The notes beneath the pieces were generated by a model. The model did no database searches. It saw nothing but the letters and a program-made list of their open reading frames with translations, and was not told the origin of the DNA. The translations under genes were made by a program, and so were the position numbers. From Spirochaetaceae bacterium (lineage in GTDB: Bacteria; Spirochaetota; Spirochaetia; DSM-27196; SKKC01), in NCBI GenBank assembly GCA_003554375.1, contig PWGF01000075.1, forward strand, positions 1 through 6,241: 6,241 nucleotides of DNA, in the 5' to 3' direction. Positions 1-6,241 of this stretch are shown here, piece by piece (the stretch's first letter is position 1; each line of letters opens with the position of its first letter).

Positions 1-11
1 CCGAGCCCCGC

Positions 12-36
12 CCGGCTCGAAGGGCCGACGAGCCGG
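12..36 (-). terminator. GC-rich stem-loop after the helicase stop codon
   Basis: CCGGCTCG (12-19) and CGAGCCGG (29-36) form a perfect 8-bp stem with a 9-base loop, starting 5 bases after the helicase stop codon on the minus strand. No run of T follows on that strand, so it is not a canonical intrinsic terminator; it may instead protect the 3' end or be part of a Rho-dependent end. A further CGAGCC at 2-7 can pair with the same GGCTCG arm (14-19) and would compete with the stem. Confidence 0.4.
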
Positions 37-41
37 CACCC

Positions 42-2531
42 CTACTCGCCTTCAATCATCGTGACGAGCCTGCGATAGGTCGTGTTGACCGGCGGAATGC
101 TCTCGTCCCGCCCTTTATCGGCAAGCTCGTCGACCAGAACCTCCAGGCTCGCCAGGCTCTCATCCACTGCGTAGTAGAAGCTCTTGGTCGGTTTCAACCA
201 GTAGCGCCCGCTCCCGTCCGTCTTCAGGCAGAGAAAGCCCAGCCTTCTACTCGATTTCTTCAGCTTAGCCAGACACAGCGTCAGCGAGACCGCGTCGAGC
301 ATGGTCGGATCCTCGGAGTCGCTTGAGAAGCTCCGCCCTCTCGGCCCACCGTCCACGAGGTCCCGCGGTAGCTCCAGACACTTGGCAATCTCAAGGATAC
401 TCCCGACCCGCTCGCCGGTGAGAAACTCGAGATTCTCATATACCACCGTGCCGCGCAGATTCGCGTGCGGTGGGGGCACGAAGAGGTTGTCGTCGCGGGC
501 CAACGCCGCTACGTCTCGCCACGGAAGGATGGCGATCTTCTTCTTGCCTTTGTAGGGCTTGAGCGTGAAGGTACGTCGGCCGATCTGGACTTCCCAGGTT
601 GTGTCGCGTTCGCGCGCCTTCTGTATCGAACCCGGCCGGTCGGTGTCGATGAACCGGGAAGCCAAATCCGGCGATATCCGCTCCACCCACTCCCGCTCCA
701 GCGGACTCACCGAGCGGGCGTACATGCGCGACGTACGCACGATCTCTCCCGCTACGATGAAGCGCGGGGTCTCGCGAAACATGACGCTTCCCGGGTGGAT
801 CTGGATCCGCTCGGCGGTAAGGCTCCGATATGTGGTTTTCCCGGTCCTCACGCACACGAACTGGATCAAGCCCGTGGCCACCGCACAGAGATAGTCCGGA
901 ATCGGTCCTCCGCTCGAGACGGCTACGCGAAACTCTTCGGAAACGATCTCGCCCAGCTGGTCAGCCACGTTCCGAATCTCGGCCATGGTGCGCGTATCGA
1001 GGTAGTTGCGCCGGCAGAACCCCTGTTTCTTGCGAGAGCTTCGATACGCGTCCAGCAGCCGCAGATACGACACGAAGTCGCCGCCTCGATCGCGGAAACG
1101 GTGGTGTGCCCGGCGTGCTTCCACCTCTTCTCCTTCAGGCAGGAGAAAGGGAGTGTTCGACGTCAAGAACGACGCTGCAACGATCGTCTCCGCGATGACG
1201 TTGGGATAGCTGCGAATGGCCTCCACGATCATGCGACTGTGGTGCGGCATCAGCGGGAATCGCGCCATCATTTGCCCAATGTCCGAAAGCGTTCGATCGG
1301 ACTCCAGCGCCCCCAAGAGGTTAAGAGTCTCGATTGCTCCCACGATACCGCTTTTGGAAGGCGGCGAGATGAAGTCGAACCCTTCGAAGTCACGGATGCC
1401 GAGCTCCGCCATCCGGAGCACGACCTCCGACAGGTCTGTGCGGTAGATCTCTTCGGTCGTGAAGAGCTGCCGCCGGTGGAAGTCCTCTTGGTCGTAGAGC
1501 CGGTAGCACACCCCAGGCTGTGTGCGGCCGGCACGTCCTTTGCGCTGGTTCGCGCTTGCGCGTGAGATCGGCCCCTCCACCAAGCTCGAGGTGAACGTAC
1601 GCGGGTTGTAGTAGTTGAGCTTCGCAAGACCGGGATCGATTACCGTGGTGATCCCGTCGATGGTAACGCTCGTCTCAGCGATGTTGGTCGCTACCACCAC
1701 CTTTCGCCGCCCTTCTCGAGGCGGGTCGAAGACCTGTTCCTGCTCTTCCTTGCTCAACCTGCCGTACAGAGGCCGTATATCCAGGTACTTCCGAAAGGAC
1801 ATGGCGATAAGATGTGCCATGCAATCTTTGATGTCTTGCTCTCCTGAGAGGAAGATGAGGATGTCACCTTCCGGTCCTTCCTCCAACGTTCGCTCCACAA
1901 TCTCGGTAATCCGGTACAGCAGGTCCTCGCGAGAGGTGCGTGATGGAGGTGGCTCGTATCTGACCTCGACCGGGTACATCGGTGCGTCGATACGAACGAC
2001 CGGGCACTCGTCGTAGTACTCGGAGAAGATCTCGGCGTTGATCGTCGCCGAAGAGATCACCACACGGAACTCGGGGCGGTACGCAAGCACCCGTTTGAGA
2101 AGTCCCAGGATAAAGTCGATATTCAGACTGCGCTCATGCGCTTCGTCCACGATGATGACGTCGTACTCGGACAGGTAGTAGTCTGCCTTCAGCTCCTGAA
2201 GAAGGATGCCGTCGGTCATGATCTTGAGCCGAGTTTCCGGCCCCGTCATGTCCTCGAACCGCATCTTATACCCGGTCAGCCCTCCGACTTCGCCCCCCTT
2301 CTGGCGTGCGATGTACTCGCAGACGCTGACTGCGGCGATCCGTCGGGGTTGGGTTACCCCGATACGACTCCTGCCGGCAAACCCCGCCTCGTAGAGAATG
2401 AGGGGAAGCTGGGTAGTCTTGCCGCTTCCGGTCGGGCTTTCGACGACAATGACCTGGTTGTCCGTGAGCGCCCGTACAATGCGCTCCCGTTCCTCGTATA
2501 CCGGTAGCTTTCGGGGATCCATCGCGTGCAT
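42..2531 (-). CDS. hrpA: DEAH-box ATP-dependent RNA helicase, HrpA/HrpB type
   Basis: This is a superfamily 2 DEAH helicase that uses ATP to unwind or remodel RNA. From the start used here (829 residues) the motifs run in order: Walker A SPTGSGKTT (32-40), Ia TQPRR (60-64), Ib TDGILL (106-111), DEAH box (129-132), motif III SAT (161-163), IV ILIFLSG (224-230), V TNIAETSVTIDG (282-293) and VI QRKGRAGR (329-336). A winged-helix/HA2 region follows (about 370-530), then an OB-fold-like region (about 545-625) with the family signature IHPGSV. Residues 640-829 match no domain I recognise. E. coli HrpA is about 1300 residues and HrpB about 810, so by length and layout it sits near HrpB and spirochaetal HrpA. 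The start is uncertain: ATG codons at 2645, 2531 and 2522 are in frame, none with a good Shine-Dalgarno sequence. Conserved helicase sequence begins only just after 2522, so 2531 or 2522 is preferred. The hrpA symbol is tentative. Confidence 0.93.
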   Translation of the reverse strand: MHAMDPRKLPVYEERERIVRALTDNQVIVVESPTGSGKTTQLPLILYEAGFAGRSRIGVTQPRRIAAVSVCEYIARQKGGEVGGLTGYKMRFEDMTGPETRLKIMTDGILLQELKADYYLSEYDVIIVDEAHERSLNIDFILGLLKRVLAYRPEFRVVISSATINAEIFSEYYDECPVVRIDAPMYPVEVRYEPPPSRTSREDLLYRITEIVERTLEEGPEGDILIFLSGEQDIKDCMAHLIAMSFRKYLDIRPLYGRLSKEEQEQVFDPPREGRRKVVVATNIAETSVTIDGITTVIDPGLAKLNYYNPRTFTSSLVEGPISRASANQRKGRAGRTQPGVCYRLYDQEDFHRRQLFTTEEIYRTDLSEVVLRMAELGIRDFEGFDFISPPSKSGIVGAIETLNLLGALESDRTLSDIGQMMARFPLMPHHSRMIVEAIRSYPNVIAETIVAASFLTSNTPFLLPEGEEVEARRAHHRFRDRGGDFVSYLRLLDAYRSSRKKQGFCRRNYLDTRTMAEIRNVADQLGEIVSEEFRVAVSSGGPIPDYLCAVATGLIQFVCVRTGKTTYRSLTAERIQIHPGSVMFRETPRFIVAGEIVRTSRMYARSVSPLEREWVERISPDLASRFIDTDRPGSIQKARERDTTWEVQIGRRTFTLKPYKGKKKIAILPWRDVAALARDDNLFVPPPHANLRGTVVYENLEFLTGERVGSILEIAKCLELPRDLVDGGPRGRSFSSDSEDPTMLDAVSLTLCLAKLKKSSRRLGFLCLKTDGSGRYWLKPTKSFYYAVDESLASLEVLVDELADKGRDESIPPVNTTYRRLVTMIEGE

Positions 2532-2688
2532 GATAGCAGAAACGTCCAATCGATTCGCCCCCGGTAGCGCTATCGCTGCCGCGGTATGCGGGCTTCGACG
2601 AACCTCGGGCCGCCGCGGACCGGTGGAGAATCGCGGGATCCGCATCGATCACTTGACTCAATCTTTGTTGTCGACGGATAGTAGGTCC
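2532..2688. other. Divergent intergenic region between helicase and acetyltransferase
   Basis: This spacer separates the two divergent genes if the helicase starts at 2531. It carries the possible rightward promoter. I found no convincing leftward promoter for the helicase; TACTAT on the minus strand, opposite 2679-2684, resembles a -10 box but has no matching -35. An 8-base palindrome TAGCGCTA lies inside the region. If the helicase instead starts at 2645, most of this stretch would be coding. Confidence 0.5.
2653..2682 (+). promoter_or_regulatory. Possible sigma70-like promoter of the acetyltransferase gene
   Basis: TTGACT (2653-2658, five of six matches to the -35 consensus) is followed after 18 bases by GATAGT (2677-2682, four of six matches to the -10 consensus). 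Transcription would begin near 2688-2690, at or only about 12 bases before the candidate start codons, so the message would have almost no leader. An inverted repeat GTCC-GT-GGAC (2685-2694) covers the predicted start point. This rests on consensus matching only. Confidence 0.35.
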
Positions 2689-3930
2689 GTGGACAATGCA
2701 TTGATACTTCGATCTCCGGACCCTCAACAAGACCGGGAAGCCATCGTAGATCTTAAAGGTAAGACCTTCGGTGACTACTGGGAGCAGCGTAGAGTAGAAC
2801 AGACCGGCCCGGTTGACCAGAACTTCTACGATTGGCGTGCGTCACGCATCGGATTCCTGGGGGAAACCCTCGTATCCCACTTCGGCGTGAATTGCTATCG
2901 CATGCGCGTGGGATGCGTGACCCTGGCGGTCGCCGGAGTCGGCGCGGTGGCAACTCACGGTGATTTTCGTGGAAGAGGGCTTATGCGCCGGACAACGGAA
3001 GCGGTCATGCAAGCCCTTCCCGCCGGCGGCTACCATGTTTCGGTACTCTTCGGTATACCAAACTTCTACCATCGCTTCAGCTACGTCAGCGCCTGGAATG
3101 AACGGACGGAACGCATCTCAGTGCGTGACCTCCCGCTCCCGGAGACAGCCCCTCCGCTCGCGGCAACGGAGTTCGAGCCCACGGCCTTTGCGGAGGTGTA
3201 TAACCAGTGGAATGCCGGCGTGGGCGGGACGGCGGTGCGACCGACTTTTCGAGGTAACCGATGGCCTCGGCACACAAAGATATACGGCTGGCACTCCTAC
3301 GACCCCAATGAGGAGGGATACCTTATCGTGAAGGTTGACGGTGACGATCTCGTCGTCATCGACCATGCAGGGAGCCCGGAGGCCGTACTCGCCGCGGCGT
3401 CGGTGCGGGCTCGGGCAGAACTCTGCTCCTACGTCGTATTCCGCGGGCTTGTCCCAGAAGCGCCGCTTACCGAGGCGCTGCGATGGAAGCGGAGCACCAC
3501 TCATATCAGACGAACGCCCAACGAGGGGGCAATGGCGCGCACCGTCTCCCTCGGCGCTGCTCTCCGGGAAATGCAGCCGGAGCTCGAAGCTCGCCTCAAC
3601 CGCTCGGCATTAGCCTCCTACCACGGAAAGCTCCGACTGGCCGACTCGCGCGAATCGGTGGTTCTTGCCCTGAACCGCGGGGAAGTTGCAGTCGAATCGA
3701 GTGCGGAGGGCGGCCCCGGAGCGACAGAGGAAGGCCCTGGCAACTCGACATCCGGAGTCGAGCACGAGATCATCGGCGGCGATTCGTTAGTGCACCTCCT
3801 CATCGGATCTGCGCCAGCGTCGGAGGTCGCCCGGCACTCCGGCATTCGATTTCGGGGAGAGGCGGAAAACCTCGCAGAGGCACTTTTCCCACCGATTTAC
3901 CCCAACCTGCCCCCGTGGGACCAGTTCTGA
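2689..3930 (+). CDS. Eis-like GNAT family N-acetyltransferase
   Basis: This is probably a multidomain acetyl-CoA-dependent N-acetyltransferase of the Eis-like kind (413 residues; mycobacterial Eis is about 400). The N-terminal GNAT domain contains the acetyl-CoA pyrophosphate loop FRGRGL (93-98), preceded by AGVGAVATH. It is followed by FGIPNFYHRFSY (121-132), which aligns with YGRFGYG of Eis, where a tyrosine is the general acid; Tyr132 would be its equivalent. A second, degenerate GNAT-like region fills the middle. The C-terminal SCP2-like part ends PPWDQF, so the final residue is Phe, as in Eis, whose terminal carboxylate acts as base. Residues 336-358 form a Gly/Glu/Pro-rich insert. No ATG lies near the proper N-terminus. 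The in-frame ATG at 2398 lies deep inside the divergent helicase gene, and the next in-frame Met is residue 72. GTG 2689 or TTG 2701 (409 residues, beginning ILRSPDPQQDREAI) is likely. Eis enzymes acetylate aminoglycosides or proteins; the substrate here is unknown. Confidence 0.82.
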   Translation: MDNALILRSPDPQQDREAIVDLKGKTFGDYWEQRRVEQTGPVDQNFYDWRASRIGFLGETLVSHFGVNCYRMRVGCVTLAVAGVGAVATHGDFRGRGLMRRTTEAVMQALPAGGYHVSVLFGIPNFYHRFSYVSAWNERTERISVRDLPLPETAPPLAATEFEPTAFAEVYNQWNAGVGGTAVRPTFRGNRWPRHTKIYGWHSYDPNEEGYLIVKVDGDDLVVIDHAGSPEAVLAAASVRARAELCSYVVFRGLVPEAPLTEALRWKRSTTHIRRTPNEGAMARTVSLGAALREMQPELEARLNRSALASYHGKLRLADSRESVVLALNRGEVAVESSAEGGPGATEEGPGNSTSGVEHEIIGGDSLVHLLIGSAPASEVARHSGIRFRGEAENLAEALFPPIYPNLPPWDQF

Positions 3931-3956
3931 GAGGGCCCCCAAGGGACCAGTTCTGA
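3909..3956 (+). repeat. Direct repeat of the acetyltransferase gene's 3' end
   Basis: Positions 3909-3930, the last seven codons and stop of the acetyltransferase gene, recur at 3935-3956 with 20 of 22 bases identical. The 14-base core GGGACCAGTTCTGA is exact in both copies. The offset is 26 bp, so the second copy is out of frame with the gene and is not translated as part of it. It looks like a short tandem duplication that has begun to diverge, in the spacer between two convergent genes. Confidence 0.8.
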
Positions 3957-4029
3957 AAGATCCATCTCTCAGCTGTCTTCCCGTTCCGCGCCCGGGGTGT
4001 TCGACGCCGTCGCGAGTGCTCCGGGCCGG
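3931..4029. other. Convergent intergenic spacer
   Basis: This 99-bp spacer lies between the acetyltransferase stop and the hisS stop. It holds the second copy of the 22-base repeat. It also holds a weak inverted repeat, GCCCGG (3991-3996) with CCGGGC (4021-4026), enclosing a small CGAC-GCC-GTCG hairpin. That could be a bidirectional 3'-end structure, but there is no T-rich tract on either strand and I do not call a terminator. Confidence 0.4.
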
Positions 4030-5337
4030 CTATAGCCGCGCGCGAATCCACTCCGCTGCCGCCGCCACCGTGGGGAGCTCCGCAGACTCCCGGTGCCGAA
4101 GGTCTTTCACGTTCACGACGCCGGAGGCGCGCTCGTCCTCACCGCAAATCACCGCAAAGGGAATCCCCTTCTTCTCCGCAAAGCTGAACTGACGAGCCAA
4201 CTTCTTCACGCTCGGAAAGACATCCGCGCGGAGCCCGTTCTCCCGCAACGCCCGAGCGATGGCGTGGTAGTAGCCGACCAGACCCTCTTCCATGCAGAAC
4301 ACAAGCGCGTCGGCGGCGATGCCGCCGGCTTGCTCGCCTTGGCCCAACTCCTCCAAGGCCGCCATGAGCCGGTCCAATCCGACACTCGCGCCGACTCCGG
4401 GAAGCTGTTGCTTGGTATAGAGCGATGCCAAATCGTTGTACCGTCCGCCGGAGCAGACCGAGCCGATCTCCGGCAGGGCGTCTAGAAATGTCTCGAACAC
4501 GATTCCGGTGTAGTAGTCCAGGCCGCGCGTTATCGAGGGATCCAGCGTAACGGCCTCTCCAATCCCCGCCTCCTCCAGACTTCCGAGCACCGCTTCCAGC
4601 CGCCGGGCCGGATCGTCGCTGCTTCCGTCGGCGCCGCTCAGGAGTTGCAGCTTCTCAAGCGTCGCCCGGTTGTCTCCTTCCGAGGTGGTGAAGGCAAGAA
4701 CTTCCTCTGCCGCGCGCTCTCCGACGAGCTCGCCGACATCGCGCCGCGTACGCTCCGGCCCGACCTTCCCCATCTTGTCCACCGTCCGAAGCACCTCGGT
4801 AGTCTGCTCCGCGACGCCAAGCCGGTGCAGAAAGCGACTGAATACGCCACGGTGCGCGACGCGGATTGTCACCTCAGGCACTCCGAGAGCCCGAAAGCTG
4901 TCGAGAATGAGCGAGATCACCTCCACGTCCGCCGCAGAGGAGTCGACCCCGACGATGTCGAAATCGCACTGCGTGAACTCCCGGTATCGGCCGCGCTGGG
5001 TGTTTTCGCCCCGGAAGACCTTCGCCATATGATAGCGCTTGAACGGCAAGTAGAGCTCGGAAAGGTGACCCGCCATATAGCGGGCGAACGGGACCGTGAG
5101 GTCAAACCGCATGGCAACGTCGCGGTCACCGTGATCGCGAAAGCGGTACACCTGCTTGTCGGTCTCCCCGCCCCCCTTTCCCAGAAGCACGTCCGTGTAC
5201 TCGAGCACAGGCGTGTCGATCGGGACAAACCCGTATGCCCGGTACACCTCCTCGAGCCTGCTCTGTACCTCGCGCCGGCGTAGCTCTTGCGCCGGCAACA
5301 TGTCTCGAAACCCCTTCAGCACTCTCGGTTCGATCAT
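4030..5337 (-). CDS. hisS: Histidine--tRNA ligase
   Basis: This cytosolic class II aminoacyl-tRNA synthetase activates histidine with ATP and charges tRNA-His. The 435-residue length is normal for bacteria. It begins with the family N-terminus LKGFRDMLP (7-15). Motif 1 lies around 30-45 (YGFVPIDTPVLE) and MRFDLTVPFARYMA spans 76-89. Motif 2 is FRGENTQRGRYREF (108-121), with the ATP-binding Arg109, followed by TQCDFDIVG. The histidine-specific loop is RGLDYYTGIVFE (271-282), with the catalytic Arg271, then SGGRYNDL (296-303). Motif 3 is GASVGLDRL (316-324), with Asp at the position that is Glu in E. coli. The C-terminal anticodon-binding domain spans about 343-435. The ATG at 5337 is preferred over an in-frame ATG at 5421 because it has AGGAG 7 bases upstream and matches the usual N-terminus; 5421 lies inside the upstream acyltransferase gene. 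It is probably cotranscribed with that gene, 29 bp away. Confidence 0.97.
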   Translation of the reverse strand: MIEPRVLKGFRDMLPAQELRRREVQSRLEEVYRAYGFVPIDTPVLEYTDVLLGKGGGETDKQVYRFRDHGDRDVAMRFDLTVPFARYMAGHLSELYLPFKRYHMAKVFRGENTQRGRYREFTQCDFDIVGVDSSAADVEVISLILDSFRALGVPEVTIRVAHRGVFSRFLHRLGVAEQTTEVLRTVDKMGKVGPERTRRDVGELVGERAAEEVLAFTTSEGDNRATLEKLQLLSGADGSSDDPARRLEAVLGSLEEAGIGEAVTLDPSITRGLDYYTGIVFETFLDALPEIGSVCSGGRYNDLASLYTKQQLPGVGASVGLDRLMAALEELGQGEQAGGIAADALVFCMEEGLVGYYHAIARALRENGLRADVFPSVKKLARQFSFAEKKGIPFAVICGEDERASGVVNVKDLRHRESAELPTVAAAAEWIRARL

Positions 5338-5344
5338 TCCAGCT

Positions 5345-5350
5345 CTCCTC
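5345..5350 (-). promoter_or_regulatory. Shine-Dalgarno sequence of hisS
   Basis: On the minus strand this reads GAGGAG, with AGGAG ending 7 bases before the ATG at 5337. It lies in the 29-bp gap after the acyltransferase stop codon. It decides the hisS start in favour of 5337 over the longer in-frame ATG at 5421. Confidence 0.85.
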
Positions 5351-5366
5351 GTATCGTCAGCTGCGC

Positions 5367-6241
5367 TCACCGCCCGGAAGCGGCTCCCGCCCGGCGCAGC
5401 AAGTTCACCGCAGATAGCCACTTAAGGGCAGATGTTCGTTCGTACGGATCGCGCACGTGGTAGAGAACACTGTCCGCATACCACTCCAGCCGCTCGCGGT
5501 TCTGCACGTTGGTCCCTTCGAGCTCGGACAGCGAGAACACCAGCGACCACGACCCGTCCGCGTTGCGGATCGGCGCTCTAGGATATCGCCGCCCCGGCCG
5601 CTGTGGTCGAAAACGGAATCCCCGAAACTCCAAGCAGTCGCCATAGCAGATGAGCCGCCCGTAACCGAGCGTTACGAGCGGGTCGGACTTCCGGCCGATC
5701 ATGAAACGCAGTGGTCCGTCCGAGAATAGCGGCTCCGCCCGGCGCTCGGCAACCGCTTCCTCGATGAGGCAGCGCAACATCTCGTGCTGCGTGTGGTTCC
5801 ACTCAAGGATGCTCCGCGGAGTCGGCGGCACGTTCCCGCCCTCCGCCAACGGAAGGAGCTGTCCGTCCCCGGTGCACTGAACGGTCAGACCACACACATC
5901 GCATCGAGCCGTGTGCCGAGCAGAGCGGATCGCCCCGATCGCGCCACATCGAGCACAGGCGAAGAGCACCCGTTCGATTCCGCGGGCGGGAGCGCGGCTG
6001 CCGTAGGTTGTGCGGGGGGCGGCTTCGTACTCGTTGTGCTCGATCAACCGCTCGAGCCGTTCGACGACTTCCCCGGTGGGCATCCGGGAGAGCTGTTCCG
6101 CCGAGAACCCCAGCTCCAACCGCACCCGCAGTATCCCGCGGCGCATGCGCGGACTCCAGCGCGGATGCGTGAAATACCCGCCCTCGAATCGAGCGGCCAC
6201 GACCGGTATGCGCAGGAGCCGAATCAGCTTGGCTGTGGCGG
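5367..6241 (-). CDS. PlsC-like acyltransferase with C-terminal zinc ribbon (5' partial)
   Basis: The last 290 residues are visible and the reading frame runs open through the window edge, so the gene starts outside. A GTG at 6200 could be read as a start, but the codons before it give LIRLLRIPV, which joins smoothly to VAARFEGGYFTHPRW, the end of the catalytic domain in one group of lysophospholipid acyltransferases (the hydrophobic IPVV strand followed by GGY and PRW). The catalytic HX4D and EGT motifs would be upstream. Next come a helical segment (AEQLSRMPTGEVVERLERLIEHNEY), a zinc ribbon (CARC and CDVC, spaced 14 residues, at residues 82-103 counted from the GTG), and a mixed domain ending WLSAVNLL. 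From memory, proteins annotated 1-acyl-sn-glycerol-3-phosphate acyltransferase in Firmicutes and spirochaetes share this layout. Acyl transfer to a lysophospholipid at the membrane is therefore inferred; the ribbon's role is unknown. hisS follows after 29 bp. Confidence 0.72.
   Translation of the reverse strand, partial: ATAKLIRLLRIPVVAARFEGGYFTHPRWSPRMRRGILRVRLELGFSAEQLSRMPTGEVVERLERLIEHNEYEAAPRTTYGSRAPARGIERVLFACARCGAIGAIRSARHTARCDVCGLTVQCTGDGQLLPLAEGGNVPPTPRSILEWNHTQHEMLRCLIEEAVAERRAEPLFSDGPLRFMIGRKSDPLVTLGYGRLICYGDCLEFRGFRFRPQRPGRRYPRAPIRNADGSWSLVFSLSELEGTNVQNRERLEWYADSVLYHVRDPYERTSALKWLSAVNLLRRAGAASGR

Noticed and set aside
465..1565. Long plus-strand open frame of 366 residues opposite the helicase gene
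   Set aside because: It lies wholly antisense to conserved helicase motifs, its translation is rich in Arg/His with no recognisable domain, and long antisense frames are common in GC-rich genes.
2398..2688. Upstream extension of the acetyltransferase frame to an ATG at 2398
   Set aside because: The added residues are the antisense of the helicase N-terminus, including its Walker A region, and do not look like part of a GNAT domain.
3927..3972. Inverted repeat CTGAGAG / CTCTCAG as an acetyltransferase terminator
   Set aside because: The stem is only 7 bp, the loop is 32 bases, and no T-rich stretch follows, so it is weak as a terminator.
4645..5283. Plus-strand open frame of 212 residues opposite hisS
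   Set aside because: It is entirely antisense to conserved hisS sequence including motif 2, and its translation shows no domain; it is a codon-bias shadow.
5338..5421. Longer hisS form starting at ATG 5421
   Set aside because: It would overlap the acyltransferase coding sequence, lacks the strong Shine-Dalgarno sequence present before 5337, and adds residues absent from the usual HisS N-terminus.
5367..6200. A complete 277-residue zinc-ribbon protein starting at GTG 6200
   Set aside because: The frame stays open to the window edge and the residues before the GTG continue the acyltransferase domain without a break, so the gene is more likely truncated by the window.

Overview
The window is a GC-rich bacterial chromosomal segment with four protein-coding genes, three on the minus strand and one on the plus strand. 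I see no RNA gene, insertion sequence, CRISPR array or phage gene. The combination of an HrpA/HrpB-type helicase of about 829 residues with its own C-terminal extension, and the form of the histidyl-tRNA synthetase, reminds me most of a high-GC spirochaete (Borrelia HrpA has a similar length, from memory). That assignment is an impression from family resemblance, not a demonstrated one.

Layout from left to right. Positions 1-41 hold a GC-rich stem-loop just after the helicase stop. Positions 42-2531 (minus) encode a DEAH-box helicase with all the superfamily 2 motifs. Positions 2532-2688 are a divergent spacer with a possible sigma70-like promoter facing right. Positions 2689-3930 (plus) encode an Eis-like GNAT acetyltransferase whose start codon is not ATG. 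Positions 3931-4029 lie between convergent genes and carry a near-copy of the last 22 bases of the acetyltransferase gene. Positions 4030-5337 (minus) encode histidyl-tRNA synthetase, with a clear Shine-Dalgarno sequence that fixes its start. Positions 5367-6241 (minus) encode the C-terminal part of a PlsC-like acyltransferase with a zinc ribbon, whose 5' end is outside the window.

The acyltransferase and hisS genes are separated by 29 bp on the same strand and are probably one transcript, joining a probable membrane-lipid enzyme to tRNA charging. The helicase is likely to act on RNA, in ribosome rescue or mRNA handling, judging by characterised relatives. The acetyltransferase stands alone and its substrate cannot be told from the sequence. 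Most of the window is ordinary housekeeping sequence. The points worth a second look are the unassigned C-terminal region of the helicase, the unusual start of the acetyltransferase gene, the duplicated tail after it, and the acyltransferase zinc-ribbon architecture. I found no convincing new defence or mobile system.
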